Shown piece after piece: positions 26,221 to 35,486 of a stretch of DNA of 64,000 bases. The notes below the pieces were generated by a model. It saw only the letters and a program-made list of their open reading frames with translations. It was not told the DNA's origin and ran no database searches. A program made the translations under genes and the position numbers. How positions within the stretch are numbered: the first letter of the stretch is position 1; each line of letters starts with the position of its first letter. This DNA comes from Candidatus Defluviilinea proxima. GTDB taxonomy: Bacteria > Chloroflexota > Anaerolineae > Anaerolineales > Villigracilaceae. Location of the stretch: positions 77,501 to 141,500 of the forward strand of contig JADKIW010000001.1 in the NCBI GenBank assembly GCA_016721115.1, in the 5' to 3' direction.

Positions 26221-26961
26221 TTAAGCCTTCAATTTGTTTATGATCTCTTCTTCTGACAATTGCATTTCTACTGCATCTTGTACAGGTGGTTTGTAGTTGC
26301 GATTGAGAAAGCGACGATAGTTCTCTGGCATTACCCAAGCCAGATACGCCAGCACAACTCCCAACGTGGTAAAAGATACATTCACCATCAATGCGATCAC
26401 CCCGCCCACAGGAGAGTAGATCAATGTCTGCCACGATGGAACAAAACTTGCAGAAACCCACACAACGGTATAAAGTGGCAGAAAAAGCGTCACCAGCGAA
26501 TAAGCAATCACCAACTTGTAACGTATCTTGACCCAATCTTCCACCGCTAGGTTTGTAGAAATTTGCTTATATGCTCGATACCCTACCACAATAAGCCAGA
26601 TCCAATTGAAGGGGCTCCAATATGCAAAAGTGGTGGAGAATACATTTAGCAGTAGAAAAGCAAAGGCAATAACCATGAAAACCAGGTAGGGACTCTTACG
26701 ACCCTGATAGAAGGTCGTATGGATAAACATCACCAGCATAATCTCACCCAATCCTACCGACAGGAAGAATGGCCATATAAAATTAGTAAAAGGAGATAAG
26801 GTGAAAAATATATCCCCCAAGCCAGTAATATAGAAGAAGCCTGCCAGCCACAGGAGGTTAGGCAGTTTTTGATGACGCCCTATCCGGGTCAATTGAATTG
26901 CAATGATAAATCGTGCTATCACCAACACCCATGTGATAGCGACTGCTACTAGTGGAGACAT
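26221..26961 (-). CDS. Polytopic membrane protein, unknown
   Basis: 246 aa from ATG 26959-26961, preferred because AAAGGAAA lies 8 nt upstream; a further ATG 24 bases earlier overlaps that RBS. About seven hydrophobic helices, and a cytosolic C-terminal tail with an acidic helix (QLSEEEIINKLKA). No conserved family motif recognised. Follows a small helical protein gene on the same strand and may be co-transcribed with it. Confidence 0.75.
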   Translation of the reverse strand: MSPLVAVAITWVLVIARFIIAIQLTRIGRHQKLPNLLWLAGFFYITGLGDIFFTLSPFTNFIWPFFLSVGLGEIMLVMFIHTTFYQGRKSPYLVFMVIAFAFLLLNVFSTTFAYWSPFNWIWLIVVGYRAYKQISTNLAVEDWVKIRYKLVIAYSLVTLFLPLYTVVWVSASFVPSWQTLIYSPVGGVIALMVNVSFTTLGVVLAYLAWVMPENYRRFLNRNYKPPVQDAVEMQLSEEEIINKLKA

Positions 26962-27011
26962 ATTATATATTTCCTTTCTTTTCAACCATCACAAAAGATA
27001 CCCATCCCATA

Positions 27012-27335
27012 TTAATGGGCTTCCATTGTAAATAGCGATTGTTGTTCAACCAAAGTTTCCATCAACCGATCCGTAACGGCAGTTACATCCTTGACCCCTA
27101 TATTCGTCAGGATTTGAGATAATGACGGACCTTCAATGAGTGTTTTCCAATCCCGATACTTCATATTTGTTATATAGGTCAAAGTTTCGTTCATTGTTTT
27201 TACAGGATCTGAAATTCGTTGCAGGGACTTCACGCTATTTGCAACAGCCATGCGCAAGACACCGCGACAGAGCACTTCATCCTTCCCTATTTCTTGGGCT
27301 AGACTTGCCCCAAGAGTATGAAACATATTGCTCAC
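27012..27335 (-). CDS. Small helical protein, unknown
   Basis: 107 aa, GTG start at 27335 with AGGAGG 6 nt upstream. Predicted all-alpha, no signal peptide or membrane helix, two Cys absent except C23. Lies directly upstream of the membrane protein on the same strand. No family recognised. Confidence 0.65.
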   Translation of the reverse strand: MSNMFHTLGASLAQEIGKDEVLCRGVLRMAVANSVKSLQRISDPVKTMNETLTYITNMKYRDWKTLIEGPSLSQILTNIGVKDVTAVTDRLMETLVEQQSLFTMEAH

Positions 27336-27621
27336 AGTGTTCCTCCTGAATACCCAAACTCTCTAAAAAATCGGACTAAATTCCACAATATAAAACCTAG
27401 GTACTGAAACAAAATATTACGCCAAAATTATGTACACGGCTAAAAAGTATAGCAGAAACCTTTTCTCGTGCATTTATCAAATCAGAAAGGTGCATAAGTT
27501 AACCATATTAATTTTCCCTCTGTAACGAGAAAAACAAAGGCATTGACCCAGCTGCCACTCTGAATTCCCATCAATCCATCCTCAGGACATGAAGGAATCA
27601 ATAAGAGATATAATCAGCCCT

Positions 27622-28071
27622 ATGAAACAGGGAACCTTCGAAAAAGAGATATTCATTCAATCTGATGTGGCCACTGTGATCCACGTCATTGCCGATTACA
27701 GTAACCACCACAAGATCCATCCGCTCATTCTGAAAGTGGAACGTGCCAAAGAGGAACCTGCTGGTGTACGCCGTTACTACATCACCGACAGTTTGCAATG
27801 GGGACCGTTCAAATTCAAGATCAAGTATCAGGCTGACATTATTGCGATCACAGAAGATACTGTTCATACAGAAGCGTATCAGTCACCGGGCACCTACGTC
27901 ACAAATATCACAAAAGTCACGCCGAAAGATAATGGTGTTCGCTTGCACGAGACTATCACGATGAAAACTCCTGATATGCTCTTCAACTATGCGTTTAAAC
28001 AAGCCGAAACAGCACACGAAGAAATGCTGAAACGCATCAAAAAGTTTGTCGAAAGCAACGCGAAGCCATAA
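27622..28071 (+). CDS. SRPBCC (polyketide cyclase/START-like) protein
   Basis: 149 aa. The sequence fits an SRPBCC fold: an N-terminal FEKEIFIQSDVATVIHVIADY strand-helix, several central beta strands and a long C-terminal helix. ATG 27622 is chosen because the paralogue at 40655 starts the same way (MKSFELDIFI) and TATAAT at 27607-27612 would place the transcript start near that ATG, so the message may be leaderless; ATG 27589 adds 11 residues. Ligand unknown. Ends before a terminator. Confidence 0.75.
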   Translation: MKQGTFEKEIFIQSDVATVIHVIADYSNHHKIHPLILKVERAKEEPAGVRRYYITDSLQWGPFKFKIKYQADIIAITEDTVHTEAYQSPGTYVTNITKVTPKDNGVRLHETITMKTPDMLFNYAFKQAETAHEEMLKRIKKFVESNAKP

Positions 28072-28115
28072 CATACAGTTAATCCAGAATCAACGATTCC
28101 TGATAGAATAACCAA

Positions 28116-28141
28116 GAAGAAGCCCTTCAAAGGGCTTCTTC
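28116..28141 (+). terminator. Terminator-like hairpin
   Basis: GAAGAAGCCCTT / AAGGGCTTCTTC, 12 bp stem with a two-base loop, 45 bases after the SRPBCC stop. T run is short. Confidence 0.6.
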
Positions 28142-28169
28142 CATGTAACCTAAAGGAATCACACTTTCG

Positions 28170-29375
28170 ATGCATTACAACATCCGCCTGTTCTGGCGCA
28201 CATTCTATCGCTCCTTCTTCGCATCCAAAAATACTCCCGCCCGCCTCGTAAAAAAACGAATCATATTTCTGGCTTTATTCTATTTAGTCTGGCCTATTGG
28301 CTCGCTCATTCATTGGTTCTGTTTCTGGCTTGATGACATCCTCTTCCCCGCTTACAAAGAACAACCCATCAACAAACCGCTCTTCATTCTTGGCAATTTG
28401 CGAAGCGGCTCCACCTTTCTTCACCGTCTGCTCTCGCGCGATTCAGAGACCTTCACCAGCCTGACCACCTGGGATATCTATCTCACCCCTTCCGTTACAC
28501 AAAAGAAGATCACACAGTTCGTAGCACGCCTCGATAACAAATATCTCGGTGGTTTTCTACATCGCATCCTGTTTGCCTTTGACCGCGCCACGCTCGGCAA
28601 GATCAAGATCCATCCCATTTCCTTCTTCCAGCCCGAAGAAGACGAAAACATTCATCTGCACATCTGGGATGGCTACTTCGTCACCTTCCTCTTCCCGTTC
28701 ATGGACGAGTTCCCGAATTATCAGCACTTCGACGAAGCCTTATCTCCTGAACACAAGCGCCGCATCATGACGTTCTACAAATCCATGGTGCAACGTCATA
28801 TGTATGCAACAGGTAAGAAATATTACGTAGCAAAGAATCCAGCCTTCAGCGCCAAGATCGAAACACTGATCGAGTTCTTCCCTGAAGCCCGCATCATTTA
28901 TCTCGCACGAAATCCATTGGACATGCTCCCCTCAACCGTCTCCTGGATCAATTACGCGAGACGTCAATTTACCAATCCCAAAGAGACATGGCTGTACGTT
29001 GACGAAATCCTGGACATGACCCAGCACTGGTATCGTCACCCTCTCAAATATCTCGATGCGCATCCTTCTCCCCGATTCCTGATCCTCAACTACGATAATT
29101 TGATCCAACGCCCGGAAGCGGTTCTGCGCTCATTCTACGAACAGTTTGGATACCCCGATAAACCCGGGCTCGAAGGCATCGTGGATGAGGCTGTCAAGGA
29201 AACTTTATCCTTCAAAAGTGACCATGCCTATTCCTACGAAGAAATGGGCTTCACACGCAAACAGATCGTCGAGTTATATGCTGATATCTTTGAACGCTTC
29301 GGTTTTGAAACCCGCGAAGAAGAAGAGTTACCAAGTATCAAAACAGAAAACGCCCAAGTCCCCGCAACCGATTAA
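28170..29375 (+). CDS. Sulfotransferase-family protein
   Basis: 401 aa. The 5'-phosphosulfate-binding P-loop GNLRSGSTFLHR lies at 75-86 and a 3'-phosphate-binding R-N-P-L-D-M-L-P-S segment near residue 250, both as in PAPS-dependent sulfotransferases of the Sulfotransfer_3 type. A hydrophobic helix at about 31-54 anchors it to the membrane. It would transfer sulfate to a glycan, lipid or small molecule; acceptor unknown. Monocistronic between two hairpins. Confidence 0.85.
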   Translation: MHYNIRLFWRTFYRSFFASKNTPARLVKKRIIFLALFYLVWPIGSLIHWFCFWLDDILFPAYKEQPINKPLFILGNLRSGSTFLHRLLSRDSETFTSLTTWDIYLTPSVTQKKITQFVARLDNKYLGGFLHRILFAFDRATLGKIKIHPISFFQPEEDENIHLHIWDGYFVTFLFPFMDEFPNYQHFDEALSPEHKRRIMTFYKSMVQRHMYATGKKYYVAKNPAFSAKIETLIEFFPEARIIYLARNPLDMLPSTVSWINYARRQFTNPKETWLYVDEILDMTQHWYRHPLKYLDAHPSPRFLILNYDNLIQRPEAVLRSFYEQFGYPDKPGLEGIVDEAVKETLSFKSDHAYSYEEMGFTRKQIVELYADIFERFGFETREEEELPSIKTENAQVPATD

Positions 29376-29394
29376 TCAACACGAAATGCAAAAT

Positions 29395-29429
29395 AAAAAA
29401 CGCCCGAAGAAATTTCTTCGGGCGTTTTT
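29395..29429. terminator. Strong bidirectional terminator
   Basis: AAAAAACGCCCGAAGAAA / TTTCTTCGGGCGTTTTT, convergent between the sulfotransferase and lgt. Confidence 0.9.
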
Positions 29430-29432
29430 GCT

Positions 29433-30551
29433 TTACGCGTCTTTTTTCTTTCTCGTTGTGGGTTTCTTTACATCTTCATCAGAGGACGTCGTCTTCGTTT
29501 TACTCGCTGTCTTGCGAACCGTGGACTTTTTCACAGGTGCAGGTTCGGTTTCTGTTTCCACCTCGGCTGTGATAGTCCGCTTTACACGGGCAACTTTCTT
29601 TTCTTCCACCACAGCTTCAACTTGTGGTTCGGTTGGCAATCCAACAACTTTATATTCATCCTCCCAATTTTCGGCAAAAGCGAAATTCAATTTCTTGTAT
29701 CGGATCAATAGCATGACCACACCAGCAAGGGCCATCACAGCCGCAACCACCATCGAATAGCTGATAGGTGTGGTGCCGATCTTCGGCTGGTCTGGGCGGA
29801 AGAAATATTCAAGCCATACACGTCCAACACCGGCCGCGATCAACCAGCCAGAAAAAATCGTTCCCGGCTTGACCTGTTTTTCATCATTGCGGCGTGATAA
29901 CCAGATCAAAATACCGGCTGTTATAAAGTTCCAGAGCATCTCATAGGCAAAGGTTGGGTGGAAGCGAGCAGTTTCAGGCAATGTGACAAACTGCGGCAAC
30001 CGATGAATGGATGAAATAGGAATCCCCCACGGAAGGGTTGTGGGAGGTCCATACAGTTCTTGGTTGATGAAGTTTGCAATGCGACCAATCGCCTGCCCAA
30101 TCAGTATCGCTGGCCCGGCGGCATCGAGGAACAGCCAAAGGTCAAGTTTTCGACTACGTAGGAACAGAAAGAGCATCAAGCCGCCCAACAAGAATCCCCC
30201 AAAGATATGCAAACCACCTTCCCATACCTTGTAGATTCTTGAGGGGTCTTCAATGTAGAAGCGGCTACCGCCCAAAGTTGCATTCAAGACAAACCAAAGG
30301 CGGGCGCCGATAATACCTACCGGCAAAACACCAATGGGCAAGCCCAATTGGAAGTTACCGATGGGAGTTTTGATCAATGGGCCAAACGAAACCCACCAAA
30401 CCAAAGCATCCCAAATACTTTCAGGGTTCTCACCATGTCGTTTGAGCTTATTTTCTACGAGCAAAGAGCCGACAATGACGCCGATCATCACGATCACGCC
30501 GTACCATCGCAATGAAAAATTACCGATCGTAAAAATTACAGGGTCAATCAT
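29433..30551 (-). CDS. lgt: Prolipoprotein diacylglyceryl transferase
   Basis: 372 aa. Transfers diacylglycerol from phosphatidylglycerol to the lipobox Cys of prolipoproteins. Seven membrane helices; the Lgt signature GRIANFINQELYG (about 157-169), the HxxxxYE-type HPTFAYE near 199, and FGGFLLGG near residue 115 are present. The enzyme normally ends near residue 280. Here about 85 extra residues form a Lys/Thr/Glu-rich basic tail (ending KKPTTRKKKDA) predicted cytosolic. Supports the many lipoproteins in the window. Confidence 0.95.
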   Translation of the reverse strand: MIDPVIFTIGNFSLRWYGVIVMIGVIVGSLLVENKLKRHGENPESIWDALVWWVSFGPLIKTPIGNFQLGLPIGVLPVGIIGARLWFVLNATLGGSRFYIEDPSRIYKVWEGGLHIFGGFLLGGLMLFLFLRSRKLDLWLFLDAAGPAILIGQAIGRIANFINQELYGPPTTLPWGIPISSIHRLPQFVTLPETARFHPTFAYEMLWNFITAGILIWLSRRNDEKQVKPGTIFSGWLIAAGVGRVWLEYFFRPDQPKIGTTPISYSMVVAAVMALAGVVMLLIRYKKLNFAFAENWEDEYKVVGLPTEPQVEAVVEEKKVARVKRTITAEVETETEPAPVKKSTVRKTASKTKTTSSDEDVKKPTTRKKKDA

Positions 30552-30660
30552 GTGTACCTCAACGAAATTTTTCAGGGATTATAACATCCGGTCTGGGCAA
30601 ATCGTATTGTGGCACATTAAACCCGGATGATAGCGGATATTACATCTATAACGCTTCTTT

Positions 30661-30676
30661 TGTGATGAATTACACA
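30661..30676 (+). promoter_or_regulatory. CRP/FNR-like palindrome upstream of rrf2-cydAB
   Basis: TGTGATGAATTACACA matches TGTGA-N6-TCACA at nine of ten fixed positions, about 78 bp before the regulator start. A similar 16-mer lies upstream of the second cydA (35487-35502). Operator assignment is inference. Confidence 0.45.
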
Positions 30677-30753
30677 TCAGTACCTAATCATAAATGCTTA
30701 CAATCGGGGTCAACGTTTACCTTTAGAGTCATGGTTTTTATAGGATAACCAAA

Positions 30754-31200
30754 ATGCTCAAGATCAACCGTCAAACCGATTATGCCGTCCGCGTGGTGCT
30801 CGCCCTTGCCAAACGAGGCGAAGGGATTCGTCTCTCAACCACAGAGATCCAGCAAGAAATGCTAATACCACCTGCATTGATGACCCGTATTGTGGCGCAA
30901 CTGGCACGCGAGGGGCTGGTCAATACTTTCCCCGGGCGCGATGGCGGGTTGATGCTCCCCCGCCCCGCTTCACAGATCAGCCTAAAGGACGTAGTTGAGG
31001 CGTTCGAGGGACCGATTCTGCTTTCGGAGTGTTTAAAAGTCAAAGGTGAGGATGATTGTCCATTCCAATCCAATTGCCCGGTGCGCTCGAAATGGGGACG
31101 TGTGCAGGTGGCAATGATGCGCGAGATGGCGGCCATCTCATTTGAAGATTTGGCGCTGGAAGCGGCTGGCATCCCAGTGGCGATGCCGAGTTTTGTTTAG
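30754..31200 (+). CDS. Rrf2-family Fe-S transcriptional regulator
   Basis: 148 aa. A winged-helix N-terminus (MLKINRQTDYAVRVVLALAK) and three Cys at 93, 102 and 108 in a C-x8-C-x5-C pattern, which in Rrf2 proteins (IscR, NsrR, RirA) binds an Fe-S cluster that senses NO, redox state or iron. It lies 50 bp upstream of cydAB on the same strand, so control of the quinol oxidase by NO or redox is a natural inference. Exact class not assigned. Confidence 0.88.
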   Translation: MLKINRQTDYAVRVVLALAKRGEGIRLSTTEIQQEMLIPPALMTRIVAQLAREGLVNTFPGRDGGLMLPRPASQISLKDVVEAFEGPILLSECLKVKGEDDCPFQSNCPVRSKWGRVQVAMMREMAAISFEDLALEAAGIPVAMPSFV

Positions 31201-31251
31201 TTAATTCGTGCGAGTAAAGGGGCTCGCACACAATTTTTTCAAGGAGAGTCT

Positions 31252-32640
31252 ATGGATACAGTCTTACTTTCTCGATTGCAGTTTGCTCTCACAACCATCT
31301 ATCACTGGCTATTCGTACCATTGACGCTGGGGATGGGCTGGTTCGTGGCATTCATGCAAACCCGCTACTACCAAACCAAGGACGAGACTTGGCGTAAGAT
31401 GGCAAAGTTCTGGGGAAAGTTGTTCCTGATCAATTTCGCCATTGGCGTGGTGACGGGTATCGTTCAGGAATTCCAGTTTGGTATGAACTGGAGTGAGTAC
31501 AGTCGCTATGTTGGCGATATTTTCGGTGCACCGCTGGCTGTGGAAGCCCTGCTGGCATTCTTCATGGAATCGACATTCCTAGGCGTATGGGTGTTCGGTG
31601 AAGGACGTGTCCCCGAAAAAGTGCATCTCGCTTCGATCTGGCTCGTCGCCATCGGCTCGAACCTATCTGCACTCTGGATTCTGCTTGCGAACGGCTGGAT
31701 GCAACACCCGGTCGGTTATGTGATCAACGAAGCCAACGGCCGCGCGGAACTGGTCAACTTCTTTGCTTTGATCGGCAACCCCAAAGGCTGGATCTTCTTC
31801 TGGCACACCATCTCTGATGGTTTGTTGATGGCGGCCATGGTGATCATCGCAGTCAGTGGATATCACATCTTCCGCAAACAGAATGTTGAGTTCTTCAAAA
31901 AGTCTTTCATTATCGCTTCTGTAGCTGGTCTGGTCGCCAGTGTACTGGTCTTCCTCGGCGGACACACAATGGGTCAATACATGTATGAAACCCAGCCGAT
32001 GAAATTTGCGGCCATCGAAGCTCACTGGGAAACATCACAGCCCGCCGACTTCTCGCTCCTCACCATCGGTGACTTGAGCGGTAAACGCGAAGTTTGGTCA
32101 GCCAGAGTTCCAGGTGTGTTAAGCTTCCTGGCTTGTAACAACTTCACATGTGAAGTCAAAGGCGTGGACGATATCCAAAAAGAATACGAAGCGCTCTATG
32201 GTCCAGGCGATTACATTCCGCTGATGGTCGTCACCTATTGGACGTTCCGCATCATGATGACCTTCGGCTTTATCATGATCGGTATCACTGCCTTCTTCCT
32301 GTGGGCAAACATGCGTGGCGATATCACCAAAGCCAAATGGATGAAATGGGCTCCTTCCCTTCTCGTCCTTCCGTATCTTGCCAACGCCAGCGGCTGGATC
32401 CTGACCGAAATGGGACGCCAACCCTGGATCGTTCAAGGTCTGCTCAAAGTAGAAGATGCGGTTTCCCCCAATCTCACTAACGTTGACCTGCTTATTTCAT
32501 TGATCGGTTACACAGCCGTGTATGGTTCGTTGGCTGTTGCGATGGTCAAGCTCATGCTCAAATATGCCAAAGCGGGCCCCGATGCCGCCATGCACGAATC
32601 CGTTGACGTTGCACCATCGCTCGTCGGCGCGGATGATTAA
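31252..32640 (+). CDS. cydA: Cytochrome bd quinol oxidase subunit I
   Basis: 462 aa. Heme ligands and key acids are in place: H18 (b595), H185 and M335 (b558), E98 and E106, K251 and E256 in the quinol region, and a GRQPW motif near residue 388. Oxidises quinol and reduces oxygen at high affinity. The Q-loop region is short (non-E. coli length). RBS AAGGAG. Followed 14 nt later by cydB. The bd oxidase tolerates sulfide and NO, which fits the SQR-like and Rrf2 neighbours. Confidence 0.96.
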   Translation: MDTVLLSRLQFALTTIYHWLFVPLTLGMGWFVAFMQTRYYQTKDETWRKMAKFWGKLFLINFAIGVVTGIVQEFQFGMNWSEYSRYVGDIFGAPLAVEALLAFFMESTFLGVWVFGEGRVPEKVHLASIWLVAIGSNLSALWILLANGWMQHPVGYVINEANGRAELVNFFALIGNPKGWIFFWHTISDGLLMAAMVIIAVSGYHIFRKQNVEFFKKSFIIASVAGLVASVLVFLGGHTMGQYMYETQPMKFAAIEAHWETSQPADFSLLTIGDLSGKREVWSARVPGVLSFLACNNFTCEVKGVDDIQKEYEALYGPGDYIPLMVVTYWTFRIMMTFGFIMIGITAFFLWANMRGDITKAKWMKWAPSLLVLPYLANASGWILTEMGRQPWIVQGLLKVEDAVSPNLTNVDLLISLIGYTAVYGSLAVAMVKLMLKYAKAGPDAAMHESVDVAPSLVGADD

Positions 32641-32654
32641 TACGGAGAAACACT

Positions 32655-33677
32655 ATGTCATACGAATTTCTTCAAACACTCTGGTTTATTCTGATCGCTG
32701 TCCTTTGGATCGGTTTCTTCTTCCTCGAAGGCTTCGATTTTGGTGTGGGCATGCTCCTACCCTTCCTCGGCAAGAAAGATGAAGAACGCCGAGCCATCAT
32801 CAACTCCATCGGCTCCGTCTGGGATGGAAACGAAGTGTGGCTCCTCACAGCTGGTGGCGCAACCTTTGCCGCCTTCCCTCACTGGTACGCCACCATGTTC
32901 AGCGGTTTCTACCTCGCGCTCTTCCTTCTGTTGGTCGGTTTGATTATTCGCGGTGTTTCATTTGAATACCGCTCGAAGGATGCCAATCCTGCCTGGCGCA
33001 ACCGCTTCGATTGGATGATCGCCATTGGCTCATTCCTGGCCGCTCTCCTACTTGGCGCCGCGTTTGCAAACCTCGCCCGTGGCGTGCCCATTGACGAAAA
33101 CATGATGTTCACAGGCAATCTCTTCACACTGCTCAACCCCTACGGCTTGCTCGGCGGCGTGACCACTGTGGCCATCTTCCTGCTCCACGGCGCAAATTTC
33201 CTCGGCATCAAACTCGAAGGTGAACTTCGCGAACGCGTGAATGCCTTTGCCAAGAAGCTCTGGATCGCCACCACCATCCTGTACATCGCACTCGGTGTCT
33301 TCACCTACGCGGCTGGATTCTGGGCACGTGGCATTGTCAACCCTGGCATCGTACCAATTGCGGCTGTCGTTGTCTTGCTTGTTGCTGGCTACTTCATCAA
33401 CCAAAAGATGGAAGGTTGGTCCTTCATCATGGTGGCGCTCAACATCGTGTTGACTCAGGTCACATTCTTCTCAATGACCTTCCCCAACGTGATGCTCTCC
33501 ACCACTAACCCTCTCTACAGTCTCACCATCTACAACGCATCCTCATCTCAATACACGCTGACGGTCATGTCCATCGTCGCACTGATCTTCGTCCCCATCG
33601 TACTCGCCTACCAAGGCTGGACGTACTACATGTTCCGCAAGCGCATCAGTACTGACAAGAAAACACTGGTCTACTAG
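32655..33677 (+). CDS. cydB: Cytochrome bd quinol oxidase subunit II
   Basis: 340 aa, about eight to nine helices. Typical N-terminus (LQTLWFILIAVLWIGFFFLE, then the GFDFGVGMLLPFLG motif) and the W-D-G-N-E-V-W motif near residue 60. RBS CGGAGAA. Terminator follows within 10 nt, so the rrf2-cydAB unit ends here. Confidence 0.96.
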   Translation: MSYEFLQTLWFILIAVLWIGFFFLEGFDFGVGMLLPFLGKKDEERRAIINSIGSVWDGNEVWLLTAGGATFAAFPHWYATMFSGFYLALFLLLVGLIIRGVSFEYRSKDANPAWRNRFDWMIAIGSFLAALLLGAAFANLARGVPIDENMMFTGNLFTLLNPYGLLGGVTTVAIFLLHGANFLGIKLEGELRERVNAFAKKLWIATTILYIALGVFTYAAGFWARGIVNPGIVPIAAVVVLLVAGYFINQKMEGWSFIMVALNIVLTQVTFFSMTFPNVMLSTTNPLYSLTIYNASSSQYTLTVMSIVALIFVPIVLAYQGWTYYMFRKRISTDKKTLVY

Positions 33678-33685
33678 TTCTCTCA

Positions 33686-33727
33686 GACCGGAGCAAGCGC
33701 CCCGTAGCTTGCTCCGGTCTTTTTTTC
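33686..33727 (+). terminator. Terminator after cydB
   Basis: GACCGGAGCAAGC / GCTTGCTCCGGTC followed by eight Ts. Confidence 0.92.
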
Positions 33728-33757
33728 CATTCGAACTACAAAAAAAGGAATATTTCC

Positions 33758-35197
33758 ATGGCTAAGATCGTTGTTATCGGAGCAGGTTTTGCCGGGCACA
33801 CTGCCGCATTGTATCTGGGGAATAAACTCGGCAGGAAACACGATATCACCGTCATCAGCAACCGCGATGTATTTGGATACGTACCGTCGTGGGTGTGGGT
33901 TGGCGTGGGGCACATGAAGCCTGAAAAGACCATCTTCAAACTCAAATCTGTATACGATAAAAAACATGTCAAATTCGTCCACGCCGCGGCAAAGGAGATT
34001 CATCCCGATGCTGGCGACCAGTATGTATTGGGCGAGGAAGTCGGCACAGGCAAGGAAGTCCGCCTTGATTACGATTACCTCGTCATCGCACCCGGCCCCT
34101 TACTGAACTTCGCCGGTACGCCCGGCCTTGGGCCTGAGAATGGTTTCACCCATTCCATTTGTTCACTTCCCCACGCTGTCAAAACTCGTGATGCCTATCT
34201 CGCCTTGTGCGAGCGCATGAAAAAAGGTGAGAAGGTAAAGATCGTGATCGGGACCGGCCACCCCGGTGCGACTTGTCAGGGTGCCGCATTTGAATACATC
34301 GTCAATATTCACAAAGACCTGCTCAAGAAAGGCCTACGCGATAAAGCCGATATCTTGTGGCTTTCGAACGAACCCGCTATGGGCGATTTCGGAGTCAATG
34401 GTGTGCAGATCAAACGCAATGGTCATGTGATGCGAAGCGATGAATTCATCAAGGCAGTGTTCAACGACCATGGCATCCGTTATCAAGTCCAGACCGGCGT
34501 CACAAAAGTTGAAGCGGGTAAGATCCATTGGCAAAACTATGAAGGCGAAGAAGGTACGACAGAGTTCGACTTTTCGATGCTTATCCCGCAGTTCAAAGGG
34601 CAACCGTTCAAATACATCGGCAAGGACGGTGAAGACATTTCGTCAAAGCTGGTCAACCCTGCTGGCTTTGTGCTTGTGGATGGAAAATACGGTCTTCCTT
34701 ACGCCGAACTTGCTCAAACACCCGAAGCCTGGCCTGCCCATTACAATAATCCTACTTACCCGAACGTTTTTGCAGCTGGCATTGCCTTTGCACCTCCCGG
34801 ACCCATTTCAAAACCATTCACCAACAAGAACAATGTTTTGATCGCCCCCGCCCCACCGCGTACCGGCATGGTCAGCGGTGTGATCGGACGCGTCGTCGCG
34901 ATGAACATTGCCGACCTCATCGAAAAAGGGACAATGACCCACAGCGAACGTATGACCGAAATGGTTGCCGCATGCATCGCCTCGATGGGCGACAATCTTT
35001 GGGATGGCAACGCAGTCACCATTGTCATGCGACCCGTCGTTCCCGACCGCAAGAAATATCAGAACGAATACGGCCGCGATCTGTTCGTCTCGCATCTTGA
35101 AATGGGCTTGAGCGGCGCGTGGATGAAGTTCATGCTTCACTACACCTTCATCTGGAAATTCAAAGGCTTGTTTGGCTGGAAGCTGATCCCCGAATAG
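33758..35197 (+). CDS. Sulfide:quinone oxidoreductase-like flavoprotein
   Basis: 479 aa. FAD site GAGFAG (8-13) and the second Rossmann motif VIGTGHPGATCQGAAFE (about 163-179). Two Cys (C135 and C173) align with two of the three SQR redox Cys, but the third, usually in the C-terminal third near the P-N-[IV]-F-A-x-G segment, is not at its place; C409 is elsewhere. It may be a type III or atypical SQR, or an NDH-2-like quinone reductase. A C-terminal amphipathic tail suggests membrane association. RBS AAAAAAGGA. Sits between two cyd sets. Confidence 0.8.
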   Translation: MAKIVVIGAGFAGHTAALYLGNKLGRKHDITVISNRDVFGYVPSWVWVGVGHMKPEKTIFKLKSVYDKKHVKFVHAAAKEIHPDAGDQYVLGEEVGTGKEVRLDYDYLVIAPGPLLNFAGTPGLGPENGFTHSICSLPHAVKTRDAYLALCERMKKGEKVKIVIGTGHPGATCQGAAFEYIVNIHKDLLKKGLRDKADILWLSNEPAMGDFGVNGVQIKRNGHVMRSDEFIKAVFNDHGIRYQVQTGVTKVEAGKIHWQNYEGEEGTTEFDFSMLIPQFKGQPFKYIGKDGEDISSKLVNPAGFVLVDGKYGLPYAELAQTPEAWPAHYNNPTYPNVFAAGIAFAPPGPISKPFTNKNNVLIAPAPPRTGMVSGVIGRVVAMNIADLIEKGTMTHSERMTEMVAACIASMGDNLWDGNAVTIVMRPVVPDRKKYQNEYGRDLFVSHLEMGLSGAWMKFMLHYTFIWKFKGLFGWKLIPE

Positions 35198-35205
35198 GAG
35201 AGACC

Positions 35206-35334
35206 ATGAACACACAAGAAGAATTCTCAAAATCTGAAAAATTCTGGATGAATAATAAGATCTATCAGTTGTGGCGCTTCATTGTGCTGAATATCAAGGT
35301 TTACACTGTCGCAGTACAAAGCAAGTGGAGATAG
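35206..35334 (+). CDS. 42-aa small protein downstream of the SQR-like gene
   Basis: ATG 35206 with AGGAGAG 3-9 nt upstream and 8 nt after the SQR stop. 42 residues: a charged N-terminus, then an aromatic amphipathic stretch (about 14-38; YQLWRFIVLNIKVYTVAV). Short, but the ribosome site, tight spacing and following terminator make it a credible gene. Not the CydX sequence type. A membrane-surface helper peptide is possible. Confidence 0.6.
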   Translation: MNTQEEFSKSEKFWMNNKIYQLWRFIVLNIKVYTVAVQSKWR

Positions 35335-35363
35335 TCTTAGGTCAACCACCTCCTTGATACCCA

Positions 35364-35396
35364 AACTCACCCTGATTGTTCAGGGTGAGTTTTTTC
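35364..35396 (+). terminator. Terminator after the SQR operon
   Basis: AACTCACCCTGA / TCAGGGTGAGTT followed by T6. Confidence 0.9.
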
Positions 35397-35486
35397 ATTC
35401 ATTAACAAGATATATGATTCTATGAAAGGTTCTTATGTGAAATTAACCACAAAAAAGGTCTAATTAGGTAATATAGCGCCGTAAAT

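Noticed and set aside
35206..35334. CydX small subunit
   Set aside because: The peptide lacks the N-terminal membrane helix pattern of CydX and sits after the SQR-like gene, not after cydB.
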